A stretch of DNA of 64,000 bases from Ferirhizobium litorale (GTDB lineage: Bacteria; Pseudomonadota; Alphaproteobacteria; Rhizobiales; Rhizobiaceae), in NCBI GenBank assembly GCA_030028905.1, contig JALDYZ010000010.1, positions 1 to 64,000 on the forward strand. The letters run 5' to 3'. Below the pieces are notes generated by a model. It worked only from the letters and a program-made list of their open reading frames with translations, searched no databases and was not told the DNA's origin. The stretch's first letter is position 1. Every line of letters begins with the position of its first letter. Positions 54,963 through 64,000 of the stretch are shown here, one piece after another. Both the position numbers and the translations under genes were made by a program.

Positions 54963-55826
54963 ATGGCAGGTCGGATCCATCGGATGCGTGCGGCCAGCTT
55001 CGTCGTCTTGACCATGGCCGTGGCGGTGCCTTCGCAAGCGGAAGCCCAAAGCGCCGGGCTCGGGGCGGCTGGAGAATTGGTCGATCAGGACACGTTGCGG
55101 GTTTGCGCCGATCCGTCCAACATGCCTTTCTCCGATCGGAGTGGTGAGGGCTTCGAGGACAGGCTCGCCAAAATGGTCGCAGCCGGTACCGGACGAAGCT
55201 CCGTCGCCTATACCTGGTTTCCGTCGATCATGGGTTTCGTACGCAACACGCTCGGGGCCAATCGTTGCGATGTTATCATGGGATACGCGCAAGGCGACGA
55301 ACTCGTCCAGAACACCAACGCCTACTACCGTTCTTCGTATGTGCTGATTTACAAGAAAGACGGCGATCTTTCTGGCGTCGAAACGCTGACCGATCGGAAA
55401 CTCTCCGACAAGAGGATAGGCGTTGTCGAGGGAACGCCTCCTACCGCGCATATGGCAGTAGCAAAACTGATGCGCAAGGCCAAGGTCTATCCGCTGATGG
55501 TCGACACGCGGGCACTGCCGTCGATGGCAGAGCTCATGATACAGGACATGCTAGCGGGGGTGATCGATGCCGCCGTAGCGTGGGGTCCGATGGCCGGCTA
55601 CTATGCACGGAAATCCGGCGCCGAACTCGCCATCGTGCCACTGACCAAGGAGAAGGGCGGCCAACGCATGACCTACCGGATTACGATGGGCGTCAGACCG
55701 TCCGACCAGCACTGGAAGCGCACGCTCAACGCATTCATCAGCGATAATCAGGCTGAAATCAACAGGCTCCTGCTCGACTATGGCGTACCGTTGCTCGACG
55801 AGCACGACGTCAGCATCACGCAATGA
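54963..55826 (+). CDS. xoxJ: XoxJ periplasmic binding-protein-like partner of XoxF
   Basis: A 287-residue exported protein of the solute-binding family 3 fold. After a signal peptide ending AEA-QS comes TLRVCADPSNMPFSDRSGEG, then FEDRLAKMVAAGTGRSSVAY and TWFPSIMGFVRNTLGANRCD. XoxJ/MxaJ proteins are thought to help activate or assemble the dehydrogenase rather than import solutes. Its place directly after xoxG supports that. One base separates it from the xoxG stop. Confidence 0.88.
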   Translation: MAGRIHRMRAASFVVLTMAVAVPSQAEAQSAGLGAAGELVDQDTLRVCADPSNMPFSDRSGEGFEDRLAKMVAAGTGRSSVAYTWFPSIMGFVRNTLGANRCDVIMGYAQGDELVQNTNAYYRSSYVLIYKKDGDLSGVETLTDRKLSDKRIGVVEGTPPTAHMAVAKLMRKAKVYPLMVDTRALPSMAELMIQDMLAGVIDAAVAWGPMAGYYARKSGAELAIVPLTKEKGGQRMTYRITMGVRPSDQHWKRTLNAFISDNQAEINRLLLDYGVPLLDEHDVSITQ

Positions 55827-55916
55827 AATCGTGCGGGCAAGCCCAGGAACTGGTTCTCCTGATGTCTCTTGCATTTCCCGTATGACGGAAATGATGTTGA
55901 AGAAGGGAAATGTACC

Positions 55917-57044
<1,128 letters not shown>

Positions 57045-57116
57045 ACGATTTCAGGCAACTACGCTCGTTCGGAGCGGGGTGGCAAGATATTGAGGTCAAC
57101 AGGGAGGAGTAAGGCA

Positions 57117-57692
57117 ATGGACGCCACAGTTCGCATTCATCCAGCAGTGGATGACGGCATCAAGCCGGCCAATCCGAATTTTAGCGGCGGAACGCTTGTC
57201 TGTGCTTGCACCGACAGACCGGTGAAGGTACGGATCGAGGGACAGATCGCCCACAATCACGCGTGCGGTTGCACCAAGTGCTGGAAGCCGAAGGGCGCCA
57301 GTTTTTCGGTCGTCGCCGTGGTGCCGCATGACAACGTAGCGGTCCTTGAAAACAGCGACAAGCTGAAGGTTGTGGATCCTTCCGCGCTGATCCAGCGGCA
57401 TGCCTGCAAGGAATGCGGGGTGCATATGTACGGGCCGGTCGAACGCGAACACGCTTTCCAGGGATTGGATTTCATTCACCCGGAGCGCTTTCAGGAAGAC
57501 GGCTGGGCACCGCCCGGCTTCGCGGCCTTTGTCTCCTCGATCATCGAATCCGGCGTAGATCCAGGCCGGATGGACGCGATACGCTCACGGCTGCGGGAAC
57601 TTGGGTTGGAGCCCTATGATTGCCTGTCTCCCGGGCTGATGGACGCAATTTCGACCTGGGTTGCAAAAAAGTCCGGCGTCCTTCCAGCTTGA
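57117..57692 (+). CDS. gfa: S-(hydroxymethyl)glutathione synthase
   Basis: A 191-residue Gfa-family zinc protein said to speed the condensation of formaldehyde with glutathione. Zinc-binding cysteine sets are [21 protein letters not shown] and [31 protein letters not shown] is characteristic of true Gfa rather than the wider family. The ATG follows GGGAGGAG. It is 72 bases after the dehydrogenase gene in the same direction, so formaldehyde capture and oxidation are coexpressed. Confidence 0.93.
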   Translation: MDATVRIHPAVDDGIKPANPNFSGGTLVCACTDRPVKVRIEGQIAHNHACGCTKCWKPKGASFSVVAVVPHDNVAVLENSDKLKVVDPSALIQRHACKECGVHMYGPVEREHAFQGLDFIHPERFQEDGWAPPGFAAFVSSIIESGVDPGRMDAIRSRLRELGLEPYDCLSPGLMDAISTWVAKKSGVLPA

Positions 57693-57894
57693 TTGAGGCG
57701 GGTGTCGGCGATCTGAGCATGGATGAGATTATGTGAGTTTTCAATACGGTGCCGTACTGAAGGTCCCGCGATGGCGGCTCCCTGTGCCTAGGCCAGGGAC
57801 CCATCATCGAGCGCCAATGCTCCCAAAGGGCGAAGAACTGGAAGATGACGGCCAGTGATGCGGCCATTCGTGTCCACGTCCGTTGGGAAGTCAT
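57693..57894. other. Short region after gfa
   Basis: No gene is assured. On the minus strand a small frame starts at 57894, its ATG overlapping the stop of the copper ATPase remnant, with the text MTSQRTWTRMAASLAVIFQF and FALWEHWRSMM. It could be a small membrane protein but soon loses any protein-like character. Confidence 0.35.
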
Positions 57895-58200
57895 AGCTTG
57901 ACGCTCCTCAACCTGAAGGAATTACCGATGACGCTTACCGACGAAAGGGCCATGGAGGCTGCGGCAATGATTGGGGACAGAATGAGGCGTAGGGCTGAGA
58001 GACCCGGGCGCCACCGGACCGTCCGCATTCACCCTCCGAGCGGTCTTGGGAGCCAGATCGAGCAGAGCGCGGATTGCACCTCCCGTCTGTTCACGTGCCC
58101 GCAGTTCCAGCACTTGGCCCAACAGGACGAGAACCGTAAGGTCGGCTGCTGCACCGCAACATCGAGGATGGTACTGCCGCGAGCGCGGCGCCGGGAACCC
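57895..58200 (-). pseudogene. copA: Copper-type P1B ATPase remnant with internal deletion
   Basis: From about 58200 the minus strand reads [20 protein letters not shown], then [20 protein letters not shown], the segment just before the actuator domain of CopA-type ATPases. After a short junction near 57975-58010 it jumps, in another frame, to [20 protein letters not shown] and RLRSVKL-stop at 57895-57897, the extreme C-terminus of the same family. The phosphorylation (DKTGT), ATP-binding and CPC regions are all deleted. The usual length is over 700 residues, so roughly three quarters is gone. Confidence 0.72.
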
Positions 58201-58302
58201 AGTAGTAGTTTCGCCTGGGCATCTTCTGTCATCCGACGGAGACCATTTCGCGCAAACGCCCCGGGAACCCGCTCGCTTCAGGTCGTTGGTTTTTCTACGG
58301 TT
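58201..58302. other. Gap between the ATPase remnant and the BCCT gene
   Basis: Probably further eroded ATPase sequence on the minus strand; nothing firm can be read. Confidence 0.3.
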
Positions 58303-59916
58303 CTAGCGAGGTTCGTTGGCTAGGCCTTTCAAGATGGCGAAACAGGCTAGCAACAGAACAATCGTGAAAGGGAAGCCCGTCGAAACCGCCATCGCCTGCA
58401 ACGCCCCCAATCCCCCGCCGAGCAACAGGGCGATCGCGACCAGGCCCTCGAAACTTGCCCAGAAAACACGCTGAGGAACCGGCGCGTCCACCTTGCCGCC
58501 TGCGGTGATGGTATCGATGACGAGCGAGCCTGAATCCGACGAGGTCACGAAGAAGACGATGACAAGCACGATGCCGATGAAGCTCGTGATCGCCTGCAAA
58601 GGCAGGGCTTCCAGCATGACGAACAGTTTCAGCTCAAGAGGCGCATCGACCACAGCCTGATAACCATCGGTCAGGATCTGGTTGATCGCCGTTCCACCGA
58701 ACGCCGTCATCCAGAAGACGGAGACGAGCGAAGGGATAATGAGCACGCAGGTCATGAACTCGCGCACCGTGCGTCCGCGGGAAATGCGCGCGATGAACAT
58801 GCCAACGAAGGGCGACCAGGAAATCCACCATGCCCAATAAAAGGCGGTCCAGCCCTGACGGAAGTTATCGTCGCTGCGGCCGAACGGGTTCGACAGTTCC
58901 GGCAGATAGCGCAGATATTCATAAAGGTTGGTGAAAAACCCCGTGATGATGGCAAGCGTCGGGCCAACGACAACGACGAAGAACAGAAGCAGGGCCGCAA
59001 GGATCATATTGATTTCGGAAAGGCGTTTAACGCCCGCCTCGAGGCCGGCCACGACTGAAAGCAGGGCGACGGCCGTGATGGCGACGATCAGCACGACTTT
59101 CGAAATGTCGTTGACCGGCACACCAAACAGATGATTGAGGCCGGCATTGGCCTGTTCGGCGCCGAATCCGAGCGAGGTCGCAAGGCCGAAGAGCGTGGCA
59201 AAAACAGCCAGGACATCGATAACATGCCCCACCCAACCCCAGACGCGCTCGCCGAAGATGGGATAGAAGATCGAGCGCATGGTGAGCGGCAGGCCTTTGT
59301 TGTAGCAAAACAGCGCCAGCGCCAACGCGACAATCGCATAGATCGCCCAGGGATGGAGGGCCCAGTGGAAGATAGTCGCGGCCATGCCAAGATGCTGCGC
59401 GGTCGCTTTATCCTCCGGCGCACCGCCGAGCGGAGCCCAACTCCCCGGACTTCCGGCATCCGCCGCGACGGCCGAGGAATAGTGGGATATCGGCTCGGAG
59501 ACTCCGTAGAACATCAGTCCGATGCCCATGCCGGCAGCAAAGAGCATGGCAAACCAGCCGGAGTAGGAATAGTCCGGCACGGCTTCGCGTCCGCCGATGC
59601 GCACCTTTCCATAGGGCGAAACGATCAGGAAAAGACACAGCAGTAGGAAGATGTTGGCGGCGGTCAGGAAGAACCAGTCGAAGGTCGATGTCAACAAATC
59701 CCGCAGGCTGGAAAAAAGCGGTCCCACATGCTGCTGGAACGCTAGCGTCAGCAGGACAAAACCGACGATGGTCAGGCCCGAGATAAGGAAAACGGGATTG
59801 TGGACGTCGAGCCCAAAGGGGCCTATCTGAGGGGTGATGTTGTCCTGACCGATCGTGTATTCCGTCTCGATCAGTTCGGTCGGTCCTTCGGGAGCGGGGA
59901 TGCCGGTGTCACTCAT
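58303..59916 (-). CDS. BCCT-family betaine/choline/carnitine transporter
   Basis: A 537-residue inner-membrane secondary transporter with 12 predicted spans. The glycine-rich TM3 motif GMGIGLMFYGVSEP and the TM8 block FYWAWWISWSPFVGMFIARI, then SRGRTVREF, are diagnostic of the BCCT family. The lack of long cytoplasmic tails argues against the osmosensing BetP type and for a BetT/OpuD-like or carnitine-type carrier. The substrate is likely a trimethylammonium compound. GGAGGA lies six bases before the ATG. It stands alone between the ATPase remnant and an IS6 element. Trimethylammonium compounds release formaldehyde when demethylated, a possible but unproved link to the neighbouring formaldehyde genes. 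Confidence 0.88.
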   Translation of the reverse strand: MSDTGIPAPEGPTELIETEYTIGQDNITPQIGPFGLDVHNPVFLISGLTIVGFVLLTLAFQQHVGPLFSSLRDLLTSTFDWFFLTAANIFLLLCLFLIVSPYGKVRIGGREAVPDYSYSGWFAMLFAAGMGIGLMFYGVSEPISHYSSAVAADAGSPGSWAPLGGAPEDKATAQHLGMAATIFHWALHPWAIYAIVALALALFCYNKGLPLTMRSIFYPIFGERVWGWVGHVIDVLAVFATLFGLATSLGFGAEQANAGLNHLFGVPVNDISKVVLIVAITAVALLSVVAGLEAGVKRLSEINMILAALLLFFVVVVGPTLAIITGFFTNLYEYLRYLPELSNPFGRSDDNFRQGWTAFYWAWWISWSPFVGMFIARISRGRTVREFMTCVLIIPSLVSVFWMTAFGGTAINQILTDGYQAVVDAPLELKLFVMLEALPLQAITSFIGIVLVIVFFVTSSDSGSLVIDTITAGGKVDAPVPQRVFWASFEGLVAIALLLGGGLGALQAMAVSTGFPFTIVLLLACFAILKGLANEPR

Positions 59917-60238
59917 AATGTCCTCCGGGTGGTGAGTTATGCGTCCGGGTCATGCGCGGCCGCAGATCGCAGCAGCACCGGATGAAGACGATCACCAGTT
60001 TTCTCCAAGTTGGAACATCCCACCCGCTCAGTCCAGTATTGCCAATTGGAAAAGGACGGGTTGATCGTCCCAAGACCAGTGACAGTCTATTTGCGACCCG
60101 TGGATCGTGTCGCAGCGTCGCTTTACGGTATGAAGCGCCGCGTATACGTGTAGCTGAAAGTCGGCTTGTCCGATCCGAGAGTTTTTTGAGTGTAGGCGGC
60201 ACAAATTTTCCGCTCACGAGTTTCCAATTATGCGCCAC
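59917..60238. other. Intergenic region between the BCCT gene and the IS6 element
   Basis: No gene recognised. It should carry the BCCT promoter (minus strand), but no obvious -35/-10 pair was picked out. Confidence 0.4.
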
Positions 60239-60254
60239 GGTGATGTCAGGTTAA
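60239..60254 (+). repeat. IS6 terminal inverted repeat, left copy
   Basis: GGTGATGTCAGGTTAA, exact inverse complement of the right copy at 61014-61029. Confidence 0.85.
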
Positions 60255-60987
60255 ATCGGCCAAGTGTATTTTGGGACAGATGTGCTTGGATCAGGCGGCG
60301 ACGCCTGCAATGGCCCTGAGGCGATGCAGATGGCTGGCGAAGCTGAGGGTTTCGAGTGAAGCGGAACGAAGAGATTTCGGACCGCCGAAAAGACGGACAG
60401 GAAGCGTTGCAATCCGCCTGGCGACCGAAATCCCTGTATGGCCCGCTCTCGTTTTTGCAAAGGCAGATGCGAGTTCTCGGCGCGCGCGATTGCCCAGGCC
60501 CTTATGCTATAGATGCTCGACTGTCGGCATGACCTGGCGTCGTGCCGCGCCATTGAAGCAGCTTGTCAGTGACGATGCGCTTCGGCAGGCATCCCTGCTT
60601 CTTCATCAACCTGATCAGAAGACGCTTGGCAGCCTTGGTGTTACGTCGGCTCTGAACGATGTCGTCGAGAACGTAGCCGTCCTGATCGACCGCGCGCCAC
60701 GGCCAGTGCTTTCTCCCGCCAATCGTCACGACCACTTCGTCGAGATGCCACAAATCGTTGGCGCCTGGCGGTTTCCGCCGCAAACGTCCAGCATAATCCG
60801 GACCGAACTTCTTCGCCCAACACCGGATCGTCTCATAGGAAACGACGATACCGCGCTCCAATAGCATCTCTTCCACCAGCCGCAGGCTCAACGGAAATCG
60901 GATGTAAAGCCAGACCGCGTGCGCGATCACAGACCGTGTGTAGCGATGACGCTTGTAACTGACTTTGGGCTGGAGCATGGCTGCCAA
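60251..60987 (-). pseudogene. IS6-family transposase, frameshifted
   Basis: The N-terminal part from 60987 reads MLQPKVSYKRHRYTRSVIAH, then VSYETIRCWAKKFGPDYAGR and DLWHLDEVVVTIGGRKHWPW. It includes the first DDE Asp (HLDEVV) and the second in RAVDQDGYVLD. The frame breaks after KRIVTDKL. The C-terminal part, with the catalytic Glu block ENSHLPLQKRERAIQGFRSP, is in another frame. At least one more indel is needed between (VMPTVEHL appears in a third reading). Inactive as written. Confidence 0.8.
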
Positions 60988-61013
60988 CTACCAGTCAACA
61001 GCTTCATCTCCAC

Positions 61014-61029
61014 TTAACCTGACATCACC
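61014..61029 (-). repeat. IS6 terminal inverted repeat, right copy
   Basis: TTAACCTGACATCACC, exact inverse complement of the left copy at 60239-60254. Confidence 0.85.
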
Positions 61030-61448
61030 CTCGTGACGCCATTGTCCTGGCCGGCCTTCCAGCGCGCCTCCCTCCGGGTGATTGCGGTCGCTGGTCCGCG
61101 ATCTCCAGGCTTCGAGCAATGTGACGCGTGGAATCGGCAACCTCCTCGGCCCGCGCAAAGCCACCTCCCTCACCCTCCTCCATAACGCATCCCTTTAATG
61201 GCAAGTCACGTCGGCGCGGCATGGCCGGGTCAGGCGCGTCGCTGCGGCAATCAGTTCAGCCGCTTTGGGTCGCCGCGTTGGGTCTTCTCTGAACGACGCA
61301 AACCGAAGTGCCGCTTCACATGGAGCCCGGTGCGCCCGTGCGCGCGGCTCGCATCCCACGCTTTTCTCTGACTGGTTCGACGAGCGCGGCCGGCGGTTAG
61401 AGACCGGAATAAGCCCGTCGATAAAATTTGGGACACCTCAAAAACTCG
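61030..61448. other. Intergenic region right of the IS6 element
   Basis: No gene recognised on either strand. A 69-codon minus-strand frame (61251-61460) has no domain. The sequence leads into the promoter of the NTF2-like/TetR operon. Confidence 0.4.
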
Positions 61449-61507
61449 TTGACACCCCAAGTCACCGCAACTACTGTACCAATCAGTAAAGATTAGACCG
61501 TACGGTA
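61449..61507 (+). promoter_or_regulatory. Promoter with TetR-type operator candidate
   Basis: TTGACA at 61449-61454 and TACTGT at 61472-61477 are spaced by 17 bases, a good sigma-70-type pair. Just downstream ACCGTACGGT (61497-61506) is a perfect ten-base palindrome within the outer inverted repeat TGTACC...GGTACA. The layout suggests repression by the TetR protein encoded in the same operon. Inferred. Confidence 0.55.
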
Positions 61508-61537
61508 CACATCAACAATTTACAAAGGAAATTCAAT

Positions 61538-62002
61538 ATGTCACGTCCTCCTCTCCCCCCGTTCACTCGCGAAACAGCAATCGAAAAGGTCCGCTTGGCC
61601 GAAGACGGCTGGAACAGCCGCGACGCCGCCAAGGTCGCCTTGGCCTACACAGTCGACACCCGCTGGCGGAACCGCGTCGAATTCGCGGCCAATCGCGAAG
61701 AAGCCCAGGCATTCCTGGAGCGTAAGTGGAACAGGGAGCATGAATACCGCCTCATCAAGGAGCTCTGGGCTTTCACCGGCAACCGCATCGCTGTGCGTTA
61801 CGCCTACGAATATCACGATGACAGTGGTCAGTGGTTCCGTGCCTATGGTAACGAGAACTGGGAATTCGCAGAGGACGGCCTGATGGCGCACCGCTACGCA
61901 TGCATCAACGAAATGCCGATCGCCGAGAGCGATCGCCTGTTCCATTGGCCGCTTGGCCGACGCCCGGATGACCATCCCGGACTCAGCGATCTGGGCCTCT
62001 GA
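61538..62002 (+). CDS. NTF2/SnoaL-like protein (DUF1348 type)
   Basis: A 154-residue protein of the nuclear-transport-factor-2 fold. The family text is [52 protein letters not shown] and [20 protein letters not shown]. Such proteins are found with TetR regulators in many proteobacteria, and their reaction is unknown. AAAGGAA precedes the ATG. The stop is two bases before the TetR gene, so the two are coupled. Confidence 0.85.
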   Translation: MSRPPLPPFTRETAIEKVRLAEDGWNSRDAAKVALAYTVDTRWRNRVEFAANREEAQAFLERKWNREHEYRLIKELWAFTGNRIAVRYAYEYHDDSGQWFRAYGNENWEFAEDGLMAHRYACINEMPIAESDRLFHWPLGRRPDDHPGLSDLGL

Positions 62003-62004
62003 TC

Positions 62005-62607
62005 ATGGCCCGCATGGTCGCTGAAAGATCCGACGCCATCGCCTCCTTGGCCGAAGTTTTTCGCGAGCATGGATACGAAGGTGCGAGCCTTGCCTTGATC
62101 GGCAAGGCCACCGGCCTAGGCAAGGGCAGCCTGTACCACTTCTTCCCGAATGGGAAGGAGGAGATGGTCCGGGCTGTGCTCGCCGATATCGAGCAATGGT
62201 TTGAGGATTCCGTCTATTCTCCCCTGCGAAACGGCGACGATGCCAATGCCGCCATCGCGGCGATGCTCGATGAAACTGCGAAATACTTCAGGTCGGGCAA
62301 GCGCGTCTGTCTCGTCGGTGCCCTGGCTGTTGCCAACACCCGAGACCTCTTCGCGCAAGCTATCCGGGGTTACTTCGTCGCCTGGGTAGACGCTCTGCAA
62401 GCAGCGCTCGTCCGGCAAGGCCGTGACGCTGCGCAGGCTCGCCTCCTCTCCGAAGACGCCGTTCTCGCCATTCAGGGCGCGATCGTTCTCTCCCGGGCGC
62501 TCGACGATCCCGCAGTCTTCCAACGGGCAATCGATCAGCTTCATGCCCGATTGGCATTCGATGGAAAGACGCTCAACGAAAACGCCTCCGGTCACGGGTT
62601 GCCCTGA
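62005..62607 (+). CDS. TetR-family transcriptional regulator
   Basis: A 200-residue repressor. The N-terminal helix-turn-helix is ASLAEVFREHGYEGASLALI, then GKATGLGKGSLYHFFPNGKE. The helical C-terminal ligand domain includes LVGALAVANTRDLFAQAIRG. It probably represses its own operon through the palindrome at 61497-61506 and responds to an unknown small molecule handled by the NTF2-like protein. Confidence 0.88.
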   Translation: MARMVAERSDAIASLAEVFREHGYEGASLALIGKATGLGKGSLYHFFPNGKEEMVRAVLADIEQWFEDSVYSPLRNGDDANAAIAAMLDETAKYFRSGKRVCLVGALAVANTRDLFAQAIRGYFVAWVDALQAALVRQGRDAAQARLLSEDAVLAIQGAIVLSRALDDPAVFQRAIDQLHARLAFDGKTLNENASGHGLP

Positions 62608-62683
62608 ACCCTCGTTGCTTCCTGACCTTCCGCGAGCATCGTCTGGTACATGAGATCGATCTGCTTCAGCATGGGGCATCTGG

Positions 62684-62720
62684 CTCCGTTATACCTTTTC
62701 GCAAAAAAGGTATAACGGAG
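62684..62720. repeat. Perfect 16-bp inverted repeat (hairpin)
   Basis: CTCCGTTATACCTTTT (62684-62699) and AAAAGGTATAACGGAG (62705-62720) are exact inverse complements around a five-base loop. It lies 77 bases after the tetR stop and before the dehydrogenase fragment. No T-run follows on the plus strand. It could be a terminator-like structure, an operator or the scar of a mobile element. Confidence 0.7.
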
Positions 62721-62824
62721 ATCGAAACCGTGCTCGATGGGTTGGTGGATCCGGGGAGGTGTCTCCCAAGGCGTGCGCGTCGTGCGGTTGTCTCCGGGGC
62801 GGAATCGAAACGAAAGCGTCCGTC

Positions 62825-63034
62825 CGCTTGGCTCAACGCTTGGCGGAAAAGGCAGGCACAGACCTTGAGGGTGGCAAGAAGATCATCATGGATAGTTTGG
62901 GCGGCATACCCCTGGGGCGCCCGGCTAAGCCGGGCGAGGTCGCTGTTCTAATTGCCTTCCTGGCGTCGGATCGCACTGCATCGATCACTGGTACCGACTA
63001 CACCATCGGTGGAAGAACGGTGCCAACTGCGTAA
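62825..63034 (+). pseudogene. Short-chain dehydrogenase, C-terminal fragment
   Basis: The frame reads [20 protein letters not shown], then [20 protein letters not shown] and [17 protein letters not shown] ending VPTA. This is the last third of a classical SDR (the PLGR..PGEVA and ITGT motifs). The cofactor and catalytic parts are missing. It abuts the MarR gene on the opposite strand. A 5'-truncated remnant. Confidence 0.75.
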
Positions 63035-63053
63035 CAGAAGACGTCCGCTGCCT

Positions 63054-63521
63054 TCAGGCGGGCGCGTCCCACCCGCCGATTCGGGAGTAGATCGCATTGC
63101 GGAGATGCCGGACATCGCGGTTCAGGGTCGCCAACTCCTGCGGCGTCTGTGTTGAAGCTGCGAGCAAGGCGTCGCTCAGGCAGCCGGCCTTGTGCTGCAG
63201 CGCGCGCCCCTCGTCCGTCAACGCAATCACAACCTGGCGTTCGTTGCTCAGGTTGCGTGTCCGTATCACCAGGCCGGAGGTTTCCAGGCGCTTCAAAAGT
63301 GGCGTTAGCGTACTCGACTCGAGAGCGAGAGAATGGGCAATGGCTCCTACCGTTTGCTTGTCTTCGCGCCATAGGACATTGAGCACAAGATACTGCGGAT
63401 AGGTCAGACCAAGCTTGTCTAGGAGCGGCTTGTAGGCACGCTGAATGGCGATGCCGGCAGTGTAGATCGCGTAGCAAAGCTGATCGTGTAGCGGGGGCGG
63501 ATCGTTATGCCGTGCAGTCAT
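63054..63521 (-). CDS. MarR-family transcriptional regulator (OhrR-like)
   Basis: A 155-residue winged-helix regulator. The N-terminus HDQLCYAIYTAGIAIQRAYK is close to the OhrR subgroup, which carries a reactive cysteine at this spot (Cys16 here). The DNA-binding part is TVGAIAHSLALESSTLTPLL and RLETSGLVIRTRNLSNERQV. Organic peroxides oxidise that cysteine in OhrR proteins, which releases the operator. The divergent alpha/beta hydrolase gene and two identical palindromes between them point to its target. Redox sensing is inferred from the cysteine. Confidence 0.85.
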   Translation of the reverse strand: MTARHNDPPPLHDQLCYAIYTAGIAIQRAYKPLLDKLGLTYPQYLVLNVLWREDKQTVGAIAHSLALESSTLTPLLKRLETSGLVIRTRNLSNERQVVIALTDEGRALQHKAGCLSDALLAASTQTPQELATLNRDVRHLRNAIYSRIGGWDAPA

Positions 63522-63571
63522 TTTTGAGCTCCTATGTGCTGGAGTTTAGCAAACGATACCGCAAAAAACAA

Positions 63572-63632
63572 TATCGCGATAAAAGATATTGACAGACAAA
63601 CTCAAATCTGAAAACCTACAAATATCGCGATA
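63572..63632. promoter_or_regulatory. Two MarR-type operator palindromes
   Basis: TATCGCGATA occurs twice, at 63572-63581 and 63623-63632, in the 145-base gap between the divergent MarR and hydrolase genes. Each is a perfect ten-base palindrome. A TTGACA (63589-63594) lies between them. The arrangement suits repression of both genes by the MarR protein. Confidence 0.7.
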
Positions 63633-63666
63633 ACAATTATCGCAATTACATAAAGAGGAGAAAGCT

Positions 63667-64000
63667 ATGCCCAGGACTATGAGCACTTTGGCTGCAGCCG
63701 CGGCCGCCGCTGCAATGACCGCCACAATGCCGGCGAACGCTTCGGACACAATCCCTGAAAACCAGGCTGTGAAGAACGTGGTGCTCGTGCACGGCGCCTT
63801 TGCGGATGGTTCAGGCTGGAAAGGGGTGTACGACAATCTCACGCAGCGCGGCTATCGCGTCACCATTGTCCAAAACCCGTTGACCTCTCTCGAAGACGAC
63901 GTTGCCGCCACAAGGCGCGCGCTTGAGCGCCAGGATGGTCCCGCCATTCTGGTCGGGCATTCATGGGGTGGCACAGTCATCACGGAAGCCGGCATCGATG
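63667..64000 (+). CDS. Exported alpha/beta hydrolase (3' end beyond window)
   Basis: The first 111 codons are present. The N-terminus MPRTMSTLAAAAAAAAMTAT is a signal peptide ending ANA-SD. The mature part has the HGAFADGSGW oxyanion block, VTIVQNPLTSLEDDVAATRR and the nucleophile elbow LVGHSWGG (Ser in GHSWG). It is of the short alpha/beta hydrolase type often controlled by MarR or TetR regulators. AGGAG lies nine bases before the ATG. The Asp and His of the triad lie beyond the window, so completeness cannot be judged. Confidence 0.82.
   Translation, partial: MPRTMSTLAAAAAAAAMTATMPANASDTIPENQAVKNVVLVHGAFADGSGWKGVYDNLTQRGYRVTIVQNPLTSLEDDVAATRRALERQDGPAILVGHSWGGTVITEAGID

Larger units (their letters stand above)
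60239..61029 (-). mobile_element. IS6-family insertion sequence, decayed
   Basis: A 791-base element bounded by perfect 16-base inverted repeats that begin with GG, the usual IS6 terminus. The size is normal for IS6 (about 790-880 bases). It contains one transposase gene on the minus strand with frameshifts. The eight bases outside each end do not match, so no target duplication is left or never formed. It cannot move by itself unless helped in trans. Confidence 0.8.

Noticed and set aside
61251-61460. Minus-strand 69-codon frame near the IS6 element
   Set aside because: Arg/Ser-rich text without a domain; overlaps a better promoter on the plus strand.

Overview
The window is GC-rich DNA with the gene style of a member of the Rhizobiaceae (Rhizobium, Sinorhizobium or Agrobacterium relatives). 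It has sugar ABC transporters of the RbsABC/AraFGH type, a De Ley-Doudoroff galactonate dehydratase, a pqqABCDE operon, a lanthanide-type methanol dehydrogenase and many short ATGA-coupled operons. No tRNA, rRNA, ribosomal or replication gene was seen. Together with toxin-antitoxin loci, transposase fragments and decayed genes this suggests an accessory region, possibly a megaplasmid or chromid. That placement is inference.

Layout. 1-4.3 kb: two metallo-beta-lactamase-fold genes, then a gene graveyard (histidine kinase, iron alcohol dehydrogenase, alpha/beta hydrolase, IS3 and IS110 fragments) holding an intact-looking ParDE pair. 4.3-11.8 kb: a divergent galactose/arabinose locus. AraFGH-type transporter and aldose epimerase genes lie on the minus strand; a FadR-type regulator, D-galactonate dehydratase (dgoD) and a short-chain dehydrogenase lie on the plus strand, with a palindromic operator candidate between. 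12-15 kb: a SHOCT-protein remnant, a secreted HExxH protein, terminase and IS91 debris, and a PhnA-domain gene. 15.7-19.1 kb: a two-gene unit, a secreted VWA protein and a membrane protein with an internal duplication. 19.6-29.7 kb: a second sugar locus with two FGGY kinases, a class II aldolase, a HAD phosphatase, a DeoR regulator, an ABC importer and a tagatose-3-epimerase-like enzyme.

29.9-37 kb: a thermonuclease, a Cro/CI regulator, small proteins, a monohaem cytochrome, a SARP-like regulator and a hipBA locus carrying a nonsense and a frameshift lesion. 37-42 kb: a PhoD-like phosphatase downstream of a 981-residue protein of unknown function. 42.5-57.7 kb: PQQ-dependent methanol/alcohol oxidation. 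pqqABCDE makes PQQ; XoxF with XoxG and XoxJ oxidises methanol in the periplasm; a dedicated ABC system with periplasmic partners is of unknown substrate; glutathione-dependent formaldehyde dehydrogenase and Gfa remove formaldehyde. 57.9-64 kb: a copper ATPase remnant, a BCCT betaine-type transporter, a decayed IS6 element, an NTF2-like/TetR pair, a dehydrogenase fragment, and a MarR regulator divergent from an alpha/beta hydrolase cut by the window end.

The most promising poorly described units are the 981-residue protein plus PhoD pair, the VWA plus duplicated-repeat membrane protein pair, the ABC system between pqq and xoxF, and the two-kinase sugar locus.
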